Assembly: GCA_039566865.1 (NCBI GenBank)
Contig: CM076962.1
Span: 11,030,743-11,094,742, forward strand
Reading direction: 5' to 3'
DNA from: Aurelia coerulea
Lineage: Eukaryota; Cnidaria; Scyphozoa; Semaeostomeae; Ulmaridae
Length of the DNA stretch: 64,000 nucleotides
In this document: piece by piece, positions 23,759 through 36,399 of the stretch
Layout: each line of letters starts with the position of its first letter
How positions within the stretch are numbered: the first letter of the stretch is position 1
The notes under the pieces: model-generated
The model's input: only the letters and a program-made list of their open reading frames with translations
What the model was told of the DNA's origin: nothing
Databases searched by the model: none
Translations under genes and position numbers: made by a program

Positions 23759-24380
23759 TTGGAGGAAGGCCTTAGAGACAAATGACGGATATGTGGCGTC
23801 TAGTTCAAAAATAGAACAAAAGATGGCTGAGTGTCTTCATTTGTCCGATTAACTTGATAATCTCTCGAGATCATTAAATACAATGGAACGCAATATGCTA
23901 TATTTATATTGCCAAGACCCCTAACTTAAGTCGCCTTATATCTCCGTCAGTTTTCCTCAAGGCAGTAGCGTCAAACAAGAAAACTAAGGTGATAGTATTG
24001 AAGAAACATTTAATGCAAAATAATTGTGTCTGTATTGCATGATCCGTGGTTCTAGGAGGCATTGATTATGCCCTTTAAACCAGTTCAAACCATTTCTGTC
24101 AAATAGAAAATAAGTGTCAAATAAAGAGACATTCTGCACTCAGTTTCTATGGAAGTGAGCTTGCGATGTTCTCATATAAGAGGAAACTTTTTTTCTAGCT
24201 TATGGATATTCGAAGCTTTAGGAATCAATATAGTGAAAACTTCCCTTATCTACGGAAATTAAAATTTGCTCTTGGAAGCCAACAAATTAATCTTGAATTT
24301 GATAGTTAAGTATATTTTGCAACAGAATGTGTCTGTTTTTAGCTGTTGTCTTTGTTTTAAGGAAGCTTATAACAAAATAA

Positions 24381-24565
24381 TAGACCTTTTAGTTATTCTA
24401 CAAAAGAGCCTGGATCGAGCGTTATTTTTATACATTTTCATACGCAAGGTTCGATCGAGTGGCGTTAGAGCTTCTATCGTTATTGTGCACATTCGAAAAT
24501 TCTACAAAATGTAGCAAAATATCGTTCGGTTCTGATTCTTTTCAGAATAGCTAAAAGGGCTATTG
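24381..24565. repeat. Dispersed repeat, copy 1
   Basis: About 180 bp similar to 54309-54490: both contain CTGGATCGAGCG, then TTTTTATACATTTT, then AGTGGCGTTAG, then ATTATTGTGCAC or its equivalent, then AGAATAGCTAAAAG. Function unknown; divergence of roughly one in five bases suggests an old interspersed family. Confidence 0.6.
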
Positions 24566-25401
24566 ATTTTTTATTACCATTCTTGGTTTTAAACTTTTAA
24601 ACGCATACTCGCAATTGTTTGGTTACAAGCTACCTTAACTTGTTGCTTCGTTTCCCGTTTGTGCATGTAAGTCTCCTTCATCGTAATAGCAATTACGTAA
24701 AGGTTTATGTCGTTGTTATTTTTTTGTTTTGTTTATTGTTATCTCGTTGATGAACTGGCCTACGGGGAGACATAATGTTTTGCTCCATGGGGTATCATCT
24801 GTTTAGCATGGTCGCGCAGTTGTAGGTATGGCAATTATTCATATCTATTGTAGTATTGGAAGTATATCAAGCTCTTCGCCATTACTTTGTTTTTGAAAGG
24901 ATCTCTACTGACATTTCTTTCGTTAATTTGAAGTTGCAATTTTTTCCATATAAACAATTCATAAAACTCTAATTAAAACAAGGTCAGCAAACAAGCAAAG
25001 CACAGGTAGAACCTGTCTGCGCATATCATCCAATTAAAACCAATTACTAATATTGTTGTCAAAGTGGAGTTCTTTCTGATTGCGCTGTAGAATATAAACG
25101 ATGCTGTGTTTACCCCTACTCAACCTGTTGACTGGAAAAGCATATAAATACATATTCATTCAGCTTTGTTTACCGGTGCCCAATAAACTTTATTTGCCAT
25201 TTAATTATCTCTTTCATTGGTTATTGTGCAGCATTTGAAAATATTGTTCATTTGACCAGCAAACCTAATAAAAAATCTTCAATTACACTTCACAGTCTTC
25301 AAAATTTTATTACATGATCTGTTGATCACGGTAGTTTTGTGGCCATTTTGTGAGCTTGGTTCCAATGATTGCTTTAACTTGCGTTAATCTCGTTTTAAAC
25401 T

Positions 25402-25688
25402 AGAGTGGTGTCGCCCACTATGTCCATGTCGTCGCTATTATTCGAATTAGATCCTCAAGGAAGTTTTTATGAAAAAACCGAATCTACCAGTGATATCACC
25501 AACTAATTGAAAAAGTGTGTGAAAGTTTGAATCAAATCAATCAACTCTACATATGGATTATTGAAGGTTTTGAAGATGGGGGTAAAAACGACCTTTTCGC
25601 TAGTCGCCGCCAATTATGGCCCAGTCTCCTAAAATTTAATTTCTCTTACTAAGCGGCCTGGGCGACCGGCCATAATGGGCGACACTCT
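25402..25688. mobile_element. Miniature inverted-repeat element, ~287 bp
   Basis: Left end AGAGTGGTGTCGCCCACTATG and right end CATAATGGGCGACACTCT are imperfect inverted repeats. A further partial copy of the end (GTCGCCGCCAATTATGGCC) lies inside near 25604. No coding capacity. Superfamily not assigned. Confidence 0.6.
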
Positions 25689-25699
25689 GTGGGAGAAAT

Positions 25700-26940
25700 C
25701 GTATTTGTTTCCAACCAAATCGAAACGTCCTCTTCGAATTACCGCAAGGTCTTTCCCGCCAGTTGGTACGAATAAAATCTGAAAGTATGAAAAAGTATCA
25801 GCTTCCAACTTAACTCTCTGTTAATGCATTTTTGCTAGCATTAGCTTGGGGGGGGGGGTAAGTTTATTGTGTTCATGTACCGTAGAAGAAGGCATTCTCA
25901 TTCATGTGGATGCGATTTAGCGCAACTGGCTTAGTGCAAGCTAGCATTTGTTAATGTCTTGAGAGAACAAGCTTCACTACAATAAAGTTGGTTTGTTATG
26001 ATATGTTTTCCTTCAACCAAAGAGTCTTTGTTTGAATTTCTCCCAGTTCTAGTCTACCTGTTGCACGCATTTTTCTCCAAATCACTTCATAGGAAATCAA
26101 TAGAAAGTGAGATAAATGTGATCCATCTTAACGAGTGCTAATGTCTCTCGCAAAAATTAGTCGCATTTGCAAAGGAAATTTTGAGACATCATTTTGTAAA
26201 TATCATTGTGAATATTATTCCATTGGTGCTCAACAAACTTTTCAATGCGCTGAATTTTTGAAAGGCGAATTAGGGAAATTTAATGAATCAATGACATCAG
26301 ACGTTTGCATGTTTCTGCCCATTATTCGTTGAGCTACTTAGAAAGCTCCTTCTTTAAGAGTTACCTCGTCGTCTAGTTCTCCATAATTTCTTTTATTGCA
26401 TTGCTATCATACTATTGTATTTACTTTCGTAGTTTATGTTGATTGAATTCAGATTTTAAGAGCAATTTTGGAATGAATTAACTTCAACATCTCTGTTCAA
26501 AATAATCTACAGGCAGAGAATGGCAGAGAGCCAAAAATATCCCATGCAATACACAACTAAATAGACTTTCTCCGGCCACTTGTCATATTAACTTAATCTA
26601 TTCCCGATTCGAGTCTAGAAATGGTAATTAATGTAAAATTATCACCCAGCTTAAAACGATTGCCCTACTTGCCTGGCATTATTTCTATGCTGCATTCATC
26701 TTTTCAAAACAAGATAAAAGGCTAAGCTGCCGTTTCGACTTCTAATGCCAAGGTGATTACTCAAATTTCGTCATACCTTCAAATAAACGGGACCTTCAGC
26801 GTTAGATTTGCAGATCAAACTCCTTCCCAGTTTATGCAGTTGATGCGCATTCATTGTTATTCTTTTATTTTTTCCAGCTTAAATTCCTAGTTTTCTTTAT
26901 GAGGCTTTATTCGCCCTCTTCTTCAGATAGCTGCAATTTT
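25700..26940. other. Non-coding, no gene recognised
   Basis: Includes a G run near 25849-25858. No domain-bearing frame was seen. Confidence 0.4.
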
Positions 26941-26952
26941 TCACACTCTTTA

Positions 26953-27533
26953 CTGGGTGTCCTATGATATAGTATACAAATTTGGTTTGATCTAGTGATG
27001 CGAATTTAGCTTTAATTAATGGCTAATCACTCTCAAAATTTTTTCGTCGATAGTTAACTTCAAAATAGGTAGCTCTCTTTTGGTATTGGTGCTTTTAAAG
27101 CAGAAGTACTAACTTTTGAAGGCTTAAATATCCGTCCACTTTCAAGCCAGAGCTTTGACCGTTTGGCGTGAACAAAGTCTTGAAGCACATAAATAAATCA
27201 ACAATATCCTTGCTCAAATTTTAGCGATGTTAGATCATATTATATTCTCTTTGCAAAAGTCACCAATTGCGCAGGTTCTTTAGTATTTCCTTAATTTCAA
27301 TTTTTAACTTCGATGTGCTTTAAGAATCTACTTAGGCAAAAGGCCAAACCTCTGGTTTTGGATGGACGCAAATTTGAACTTTCAAGATTAATATTTCTAC
27401 TCTAAAGGCACCAATACCAAGAAACGACTTATCTATTCTCAAGTTAACTATCAAGGAGCATTTTTAGAATGATTAAAGCTAAATTCACATCACTGGATGC
27501 AACCAAATCTGTTTACTCCTTTCTGGAACACTG
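26953..27533. mobile_element. Mariner-like miniature element with ~200 bp inverted arms
   Basis: The left arm (26953-27150) and right arm (about 27350-27533) are imperfect reverse complements, sharing AGTGATG, GAATTTAGCTTTAAT, ATAGTTAACTT and TTGGTATTGGTGC. The right tip reads CAGTGTTCC on the minus strand. TA precedes the left tip, but the right flank is GA. Long arms, an AT-rich interior and no transposase fit a non-autonomous Tc1/mariner-type element. Confidence 0.65.
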
Positions 27534-28430
27534 GAAATATGTCACACATTTCTTTGAAGTGATTTGAAACACTCCTGTTTGTTGGTTCTTTAGGCAGCAA
27601 CTCATCCTACAGATCCAAGAATCAATACAAGCGAATGGTTCTCATTGCTTTATTATTGTCGTTTGTTGCTCATCCTGTTTTTGCGGATGCTTTCTGGAAA
27701 TGTTTCCCTTAAATCTTTGCTATTCTCAGCTTGGTTTTCAAGATATCTAAAGCCCATTGTACACGAGTCACAATAATGTAATGTTTAATGCGCTAGAGCA
27801 TGCAAACTCATTCGACATTTTTCGCCATGTATATACCATGATATGCCATGGGAAGCTATAATTTGAAAATCACTCTTGATTGGATAGATTTCATTCAACA
27901 TCGATGACATTGTTGCGAATAGGAATATATTCATTTTCACTCAAAATGGTGCTCACCCTTAAAAACAGTTTCAAAAAATGCAAGAGATTCAATATTTGTC
28001 GGGAGCAATGTCGTATCCATGTTCCCAACAAATGTTGACTTATGTGTAATGGTCTAGGGAACACATGGGGTAATGGGGTAATAAAAAGAACAATATTTAA
28101 AAGATAATTTTGACCATAGCGGATTAATTTCTTGAAAAGCACTCACATTTTCTTGATTGAATGTTGACATTGGACTTTTTTCATTTCACATGTAATATCC
28201 ATTTTTTGATGCATCTTGTCGTCAAACACACGCTTTCTCAAGAATTACACACGTTATGGACATTAAAGATTCAAAGCCAATCATAAAATAAGTTAACTCA
28301 TCCAAGCTCACTGATTGCCCTCATATTTGGGCTAGCTGCAGAAAAAGCATGAAAAGCAGGATGTAGCACGTTCATGATAATTATCTCACATCCGCTTTAT
28401 CTGTTTCACAACGTCAAACTATGAATTTTA
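27534..28430. other. Non-coding, no gene recognised
   Basis: Short frames only (83 codons at most); no motif recognised. Confidence 0.4.
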
Positions 28431-28431
28431 T

Positions 28432-28548
28432 AGTTTGTCTGAAATTAGAGTTCACCTGCAAATGCCCGCGAATAACAACAACAGACGTTTTTCGACAGGA
28501 ATTTTGCGTTATCGCAAATCTCAGGTGACATCTAATTTGCGACAGATT
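28432..28548. repeat. Palindromic miniature repeat, copy 1
   Basis: Ends are inverted (TTGTCTGAAATTAG and CTAATTTGCGACAG), and so are inner segments (TTCACCTG / CAGGTGAC). A related copy is at 36276-36398. Confidence 0.65.
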
Positions 28549-28549
28549 T

Positions 28550-29340
28550 TAGTTTTCTAGTGAAATCTTCATAACTAAGCGGAGTACAATAGCTTTGCAA
28601 CTACCAAAGTTCTGACTACAATATTGTATTTACTTTGCTTGTAGATAGCATAAAATAGATTTAAAAAATCTGCGTGATTGTTCCCAGTGTGTGAAATTAT
28701 ACAAACATTTCTCACCCATAAAGATTTTGAGCAATGGGTAGACATACAGAGCTGACTTTGTTACCTTTAGAGCTAAATTTCTAGCATATTTGATCAAGGA
28801 TTTTAGGCTTAGGATTTCAGAATGAAGCATTTTTATGAAATTGCTCATAACTTGAGAACTCAAGATACGATCTGCCCTGTATATTAGAGGCTTTTTCATA
28901 CGTTGTTTCATTTTTCATTGGCTCAATAATATCACTGGATGTCCCAAAGCAATGTTTTTGCATCTTTTGAAAATGAATATTAGAGTGAGTAACCTGAGTT
29001 AAAAGATGACATCTCATAGGTTTATGAATAGCCTGTTGTCTTTGACGATCCAATGCGTAGCTACTGAAAGCAAAAGCAAATATAGAAATTGCCGGTTCAA
29101 GCATTTCTTTGTAATATTTTAGATGCGCACAATATCAAGTCATTCCCTTTTTGTTTCACATCTTGAACAAGTTGAATATTGACATCTTGACTTTTAAATT
29201 TTGTTAAGAACCACCTCTGAGGATAAGTTCGTAAAATGTTTACAGCAAATTGTAGATACCCCGTGAAGTAGTTTGCTTTGTGAGAGAATACACGAAAACT
29301 TTATCATGGAAATATTCCAAAAGTTGTCTTTTTTGGTTTT
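28550..29340. other. Non-coding, no gene recognised
   Basis: Two overlapping minus-strand frames of about 95 codons show no domain. Confidence 0.4.
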
Positions 29341-29354
29341 ATCTGGGGAAGATG

Positions 29355-29659
29355 CCCGGGGGGGGGGTACTTAGTATATTTTGCTGACGCCATGTGCACT
29401 CCTTTCCGGGTATCGTTTTCGCCTCTTTTTTCTAACGCCGGGTATCAAAAGAAGGCAATTTTTCTAAAGCCGGTTGTTCAAACGTGTTATTTCATTGTTT
29501 TTCAACGAATTTTTACGTTTTGGGATATGCTTTTCGCCGATTTTTTCTAAAACCGGCTATCATTTCGAGGGAAAATTTCTAAAGCCGGTTGAAAATTTTT
29601 TCTCTTGGAGTGCACCCCCCCCGTACAATTGAAAGTCAAGTACCCCCCCCCCCCCCGGG
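29355..29659. mobile_element. Poly(G)/poly(C)-bounded element, copy 1, with 8 bp target duplication
   Basis: Starts CCCGGGGGGGGG and TACTTAG; ends AAGTACCCCCC... and CCCGGG, an inverted pair. It is flanked on both sides by GGAAGATG (29347-29354 and 29660-29667). The interior contains tandem ~32 bp motifs of the form CCGGGTATC-N15-TTTCTAA. It has no protein-coding capacity. Compare 47377-47703, which has the same ends and interior plan. Superfamily unassigned. Confidence 0.75.
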
Positions 29660-29669
29660 GGAAGATGTC

Positions 29670-31235
29670 TTTGCATTTAAGCATCTTTGCGTATTTCGAA
29701 CGAGCATTTTGCTACTTGATAGCGCCAAATTTTTGAACCCTTGTGTCTTTCTTCATAATTCATTGTTTAGATTCACTGTTTTGGTTTTTCTAAAATCTCA
29801 TCATTCTGAGTTCAAAGAGTTCTTGACCTATGCCAAAAGAACAAAGCTTAAAACCAACTTGAGAACTGAAATATAAATTTCATACTTGCCACAAAACTTG
29901 GTGGAGAAGAGGGATTGCTTTTCAAATGGGTATCGCACATTTTTTAATTCAACCGATAGTTATATACAACCTAGTAACAACGATGCATGACACAGTTGCA
30001 GATAATAGTAATATAAATAATAAATGAATCAAAACGATCAAGTAAATAATAAAGGACAACAGAAATGAGAATGTAAGAAGTAACGGCAATAATTAAGCGA
30101 ACTTGAGAGTTGAATTGAAGTGAAGTGAGAGATGAATAGAAGTTCAGTAGAAAGTTCATCATCATTTTGAGAAGACATAGCATTGATTAATTCCATAAAA
30201 TTATAGTGCATTCCAAATCTCTCGATACCGCTATTTAGTAAGCCGTCCATTCTCTTGAGGATGTGATAATGAGCAAATGACCGGTTGCAAATACGGCTCG
30301 GTTTTCTATTCGTCAAAGCTGCCGAGCACAATTCCATTCACTTGACTATGGTGGTAACATAGGAGATCGTTTTGTTAAATCTTCTCAAACTGACAAATCT
30401 TTTTTCGCTCATTGGTATCTTCAAACAGACTTACGTCTTCGTAATGCGAGATTAATCTTGAAATTTGATTTGATCTTTCCCGACCGGAATTCACCCCCAA
30501 AGCAGTCCGATTTTCCCTTCACGTAATATTCTCTCTCCCCACTGAAGGTAGTGAAGACCATGGGAGCTTCGCTTTGCTGATATAGACGCTTGAATTGCAT
30601 TCTTTTTCTCAAACATACTTTGCTGATTTCAGGGATTATGAGGATATGTTACAGAAAAACATTATCTAGAGGGTCCTAAAGGGGATCCTCAATCACATTT
30701 TCCCAGTCATATTTTGCAAAAAATCTCAATCACATTTCGTCGAGATTCCGTCAGTTATAAATTCCGTTCGCAGCTCACTTAATCATAATTCGTAATCCCA
30801 GCCCTAGTTGATTCAATCTCAGTCCCAATGCAAAACCCCATTCCCAGAGAGTTATTTAAGGGCAATCCTAGATCCTGTGGTTGAAATTTTTACAAAATTA
30901 TTTACTGACATACAAATACAAATACAAATTAATCACTTATATAGCACAGTTTTTGATAGGGTGCTGGTGGCGGTAACCGGACGCCTAAGGAAAAAACCAC
31001 CGCTGACACCCCACAGCATCTTCAAATACGCTTTACAATTCCTGAAAGTCCCTAAAAACCTAAAATGTCCATTTAAAACTTATCAAAAAGAAATTTCTTT
31101 AGCTTTGGCCTTAGCTTTAGACATCCAAGTGTTTAACAGGAGAGGCGCCGACCTATTTGCAAGGGATGATTAGATGGCACACATCGAACAGGACAATGAG
31201 GTGCTATATTGCTGCTAGATGATATTCGTAGGTAC
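29670..31235. other. Non-coding, no gene recognised
   Basis: A 121-codon frame at 30808-31173 and a 99-codon frame at 30038-30337 have no recognisable domain. A degenerate AATCACATTT-type motif recurs near 30690-30740. Confidence 0.35.
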
Positions 31236-31250
31236 GAATGTTAGACTCTG

Positions 31251-31385
31251 GGTACTCGTTCTTTTAGATACGCAGGACCCACTTTGTGGAATAGTTAACC
31301 ATTAAAGGTTAGAAGTGCAAAGGATATCAATAATTTCCAATCACTGCTTCAAACACTCTTTTCTAAAATTGCTTATAATTTCTAG
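31251..31385 (+). pseudogene. C-terminal remnant of a non-LTR reverse transcriptase
   Basis: Frame starting GGT ACT CGT reads GTRSFRYAGPTLWNS, then a stop, then PLKVRSAKDINNFQSLLQTLFS and a terminal stop. The pattern RSF..AGPTLWNSLP...R....FQSLL is typical of the extreme C-terminus of invertebrate CR1/Jockey-group retrotransposon ORF2 proteins. The internal stop and lack of upstream domains show it is a dead fragment. Confidence 0.65.
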
Positions 31386-31389
31386 TTTT

Positions 31390-32520
31390 TGAATATTCCT
31401 AATTCTATACATACATTCCCAACAGTTGAGGACTTTGATAAATGATTATACATAGCTACAATAACAAGTATCCCATTTTACCCCTTCAGGGCAATCATTC
31501 TAGCATTGCAGTGTGATAAAGAGTAAGGTGGAGTGACAAGATTGTACACAGTAGGATTAGCAACTAGTTAGCTACCCGAGAGCATTTGAACAGACCAGGT
31601 TTTGCGTTTGTGTGTTTGGCTGGCTGACCCACAGCAGATACAAATTATCAAGCTAGCACGCAGGCCTGTTCAAAGTCAGGGATTTGCCATGACAGATATG
31701 GCAAGACCAGTTGCTTAGAGGAGCTCTTGCTTGAAGTGCTAAGTCTCTAGTTCTACAGATCAGAGAAAATAGAATTAAATCCTTGTCATACACATAGCCC
31801 TTTGTTTTATGGGAGAATTCAGAACGGATACTTTTCATACAGCCTTGGTGGTAATTTATTATCGCCAATTGCATCAATGCAACCGTTCTTCTAATAACTT
31901 CCTTTGAGTGAACAGTTGAGTTTTGTGCTTGAATAGAAATCTTTAAACATGATCACTAGTCCATAAAGACATTGCACCGGGCATAGGCGTGTAAGTTAAC
32001 AAAAAGTACTGAAATGGTTCAAATTGTTTCCAATATCCATTACTGAGCAAATGTTTTGTTGTTGTTTGGTGCCGTAAGAATAACAAAGTGCATCAGGGAC
32101 AATTCATATAGACCTTCTCCAGAATAACCAATCACATAGCAGTTAAATCAATATGTGAATGACTGATTTACCACGCGTTCTTTTAGTATTATTGCAAGCA
32201 TGTGACAATATTTTGAGGGATGTTGTTATCATACCTGCAGTCAAACGAATGATATCTCATTGAAATTAATCATTTGGTTTAGCATATTCCTTGGTCAGTG
32301 TCACTGCCAATAAAGATATGTTGAAATACGGTGACAGCATTCAATTATCATATAATCAGCATTCTGCATTCTGCAATGCTGAGAATATCGTCCAGCATTT
32401 TTTGTATCATCATTCATGCACCAACGTTCTTGAATTCAAATACTGCTACTACAGAGCATAGTTGCTGAAGAAACCATTTGATGTACCAAACAAGCGTTAA
32501 GATTATTGTAAAAATTGTTC
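31390..32520. other. Non-coding, no gene recognised
   Basis: No useful frame or repeat was recognised. Confidence 0.35.
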
Positions 32521-32539
32521 ATTACTTAGCTATGATATG

Positions 32540-33310
32540 GGTAGAAAGGCTTGAGTCAGGATTCACTCAGTGGTCCAAGAAGACCTCGACCTTACTGCAG
32601 CAATGTTGTGCATATGTTAGGTAGTATTCCATAAAGAGTATCACTGGAAATTGTCATTTTATCTTCCTTGGAAACCTGGGTGTTATTTGCGTCCACATTA
32701 GTTTCTTTCAGTTGTAACTTTGCCAACATTCTAAATGGAAATTGTCCTCCTTCTTCGTAGGAGGCCTCAATATTTGTGCATCAAATTATCAATCTTGAGT
32801 AATAACTTTGCTGCTCTACCATACGGACTCTCACTGGAGAATATAACCCTCTCTTCGTTGGCAGCCGCAAAATTATTACTTAGTGAAGAAAGTTAGGTAC
32901 ACATATTTTAAGGATAATCAGGGAACAGTATCATTACAGACTGCAATCAACCCTCTGTAGGAACCTTGATATAACTCGAAAGTATCACTGTAGCGTAATT
33001 GGAAATCTTGATGATATTACATCAATGATAGATACTTACGGCAATGAAATTGCTCATATATGATATGGAATATCATTGGAATATATCATCACATTGCTGT
33101 AGGATACTGCATCGAGTTTGTGTATGCTATTTGTGAATATCCAGTATGAAATACAAAGAAACGGCATTCTATTTTGGTAGAAAGCCTTGATATTATTGTA
33201 ATAATCCTATACAGCCTTGGTAGTATGACAGCTGATATTGAGTATGTGGTATCATCAGGAAAAATCTTTCTCCTCAGGAAACCTTGATATTATCACCAAA
33301 AAGGTTATAC
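32540..33310. repeat. Degenerate ~110 bp tandem repeat
   Basis: A motif like GGTAGAAAGCCTTGATATTA recurs roughly every 90-125 bp (near 32547, 32672, 32756, 32862, 32955, 33175 and 33273), usually preceded by AGTATCATTGGAAAT-like sequence. The copies are strongly diverged. Non-coding. Confidence 0.55.
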
Positions 33311-33319
33311 ATTTTGGTT

Positions 33320-36270
33320 GATAACATAGCATTGTCAACACTGGGCCTGTCAGTTGATTCAGAGCAAAACTCTTGTATACGTGTGAGATACAGGGATGAG
33401 CTCAAATTAAACAAATAGCACTTATTCTAACGAACCTCATCAATACCAAATACGTTCGAGTGGTATTTTCGATATAAGCAACGTATTTTTACACCTATTC
33501 GATAATACGTCACGTTTATTACCCCATATCATTGGAAATGATCTCATTATTTCCAAAATGTTTGCAGTTAGCCATCGCACAATTCTGTTGCAAAGGACGT
33601 ATTGAATTTTGAAAGTGTTGAGCCATAGAAGGTACGCAGTATTTACTATCCTAACACCATCCATCCTTATGTATAACAACATGAATATACAGACAATCCT
33701 AGAGATTTGCTGTTACTTAAACTTTTTTATTGAAACAAGAAAACCATCCATGATAAACTGACGTGATATTAATTTTGTCAATGTTAATAATTCTTGTCAT
33801 CCAGTATAACATTCGTGACACAAACTGTATTCAGCTAAATAATGAAGAATCGTTAAAATAATTTATTATCGATATTTACAAATTGGGAGATACTTAACAG
33901 CTTATTATCAGCACCTACAATTGAATCTAAATTTAATTGTTATAACAAATATACACGCGAACAAATTTGTAGTACTTTTTAAATTGAGCGGGATCTTTCA
34001 TGAACAGAGTATACACATGTGCTGATTAAACTCAAAAATCAAAAACCTGTTAAAGTGCTCAGTGATAAGTGAACTCACCTCTTATTGCAGTCTTCTCTAT
34101 CTTTCAGTTACACTAACATTCAATCATCATATACCAGTTTCAGTGTGCCGAGCTGGCATGCCTTTAGTCGACTAGAGCCAAGTGTTCGCTAGCCCTAACT
34201 TGCCATTTCTTTATCTCTGTAGACTTCTGCATTGATACGAGGCCAAAATCCAGCGATTAGCTCCGTTAAGCATTGACGGGGGCTGGCTGCGTTTAACTTC
34301 AAATTGATTGTCGTGCAGACAACAGTAATTTTTCAAAGTGAATGTTATGGATAACAATTGTTTAAGAAAGAAAAGAAGTGGCAGTCACCATATTTCATAT
34401 TTTCAATGAAGATAGCACGTAAAGAGGTGTGATAGAGTCATGATAGAGTGGAGTATTTGATAATGTGTATGGTTTGCATGTGTATGATAATAATTTGGTT
34501 TGCTTTGGTCGGATTATAGGGGTGCAGTTTAAAGCTATCGAAGAGACTGATTGCTCAATTTTTCACAATGAAGACACTGTATTGACTAAAAAAGCTAAGA
34601 AAATAATACAATTTGCAATTGTAAAGTTTTTCCGGTCTCTCAAAAATGTCTTTTCACAGTTTCAAATGTTTAAACATTTTTTTAAGTGTAAATTCTGTTA
34701 ATACTTGTTTAATGTCCTGTTTTGAGCTCATTTAACAAGGATGAATTGATTTTGAATTCAGCGCCTGACCTAAGTTTCTTCAGAAAACATTTGGTTTCTT
34801 CTAGCTCTGTAGAAGTTAGATCTACATCTTGCTGGTTTTACCACTAACAAACTGTTCTTCGTTGCTACGAAAATGATGCAACTTCAAGTAAAATATTCAG
34901 TGTTTCCCGTAAATGGATTGCAAAATGTATTAATCATGTCGTGGGCCTTTTTTGGTTCAAAAATCTGTTGGATGGACATTTGATACTTAGAGCTATTGAC
35001 TGCCAAATGTTAACGTGCATGGCTGCCTCAGTTACAAACCTATTTAAAAGACATGATGGTCAAGAAAATGAAACCTTTAAGAATAGCTGTCATAAATTAT
35101 GGAACAGTATGGGGCAAAAGGGATTTGGCAGGGGCACAAAAACTATTGGGGGATCATTGGGCTGACAAACTATTTAAAGGGATTGACATAGGCCAAGAAG
35201 CTATTTGTTTATATTACTTTAGAATTGTTTCAATCAATGTCAGTATCATTTTGGCTGCTCTCTTAATCATTTATATTGTTCTCCACCTCAGTTTCTAATA
35301 CAGTGGTGTCTGCAAGTTCTTACCACACATTCGGTATTGATAGCATGATGCAGATGAAGAAATTGAACTGTACAGCGCAGAAAGTTTTTTCTTGAAGAAG
35401 TCTCAAAGCCCTGCAAAACACACAATTCATTTCGAAGCCCTGGAGTCATAAAATTAATATTTGCAGATATTTGGGAACTATGCACACAGTTTTATTTCTT
35501 GCATTGGGCTACATAATTTTACGGTGAAACTTGATATTCCTTCCAGCCCCTCTGTTCCATACTATATGACTGCTCCCTTAGATCTAAGTTAAACCCTTCC
35601 TGTTGTGCAGAGATCCAGGCTTTTCTCATCTGTCGTATGAACTATGTAGAAGGTGACATTTTGATGCTTTTTTGCAAGGGCATGTCTTTGCTCCTAAAAA
35701 GATATTTTCTTTGATTGTTTGTATCTATGTATTGCTCAACTCTCCAGGATTGTGTTTCAATGCAGCTTTTTGCCTGAAAAGATTATTCGCATGGCATGTG
35801 CATACAATAAGTGTTTGCAGTCTGTTTGTCAGACTGACACTTTTGGATGGACAAAATCTTCTATCCTGTTGGCAACACGTATGTTGGCAACACGTACTTC
35901 ATACTGTATTCTCATATGACTATGTAGCATTATTTCAAGTAAAATTCAATATAATTTCATGGTAGAGTTTGTTCTTAGTTCCATACTTTTTGAATGAAGA
36001 AAAATTCAAAAATAGCACGGTTTTTATAAAAATGAATTTTTGAGTAGCAGAATTTACATCTCAAAGAATATTTTGCTAAAATTATTGTAAAATAAGTCAC
36101 ACTGTACTCCCTGCAGATATTGAAAACAGTTAATTTACTTAGCAAATCACAAAATATCTGCTGCTAGCTAAAATGATAGTTGCTGGGAGCGTGACCAGAT
36201 TCAAAATAGGCCCTTGACTTTTAGGACTGGCTTTTATTCATGAATAGACTTTATTCAAGCACGACATACC
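33320..36270. other. Non-coding, no gene recognised
   Basis: Only short frames. A 14 bp unit (TGTTGGCAACACGT-like) is tandemly duplicated near 35870-35898. No motif supports a gene. Confidence 0.35.
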
Positions 36271-36275
36271 CAACC

Positions 36276-36398
36276 AAAGTCTGTCTCAAATTAGATCTCA
36301 CGCGAAAACGCCTGCAAATAACAATAATTCGATTGTTTTGCATGACTAATTTTGCGTTGTTGCAAAGCTCTGGTAACATCTAATTTAAGGCAAGTTGT
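36276..36398. repeat. Palindromic miniature repeat, copy 2
   Basis: Related to 28432-28548: AAATTAGATCTCAC ... CCTGCAAATAACAA ... TTTTGCGTTGTTGCAAA ... CATCTAATTTAAG in the same order. Ends are inverted. More diverged at the right tip than the other copy. Confidence 0.6.
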
Positions 36399-36399
36399 A

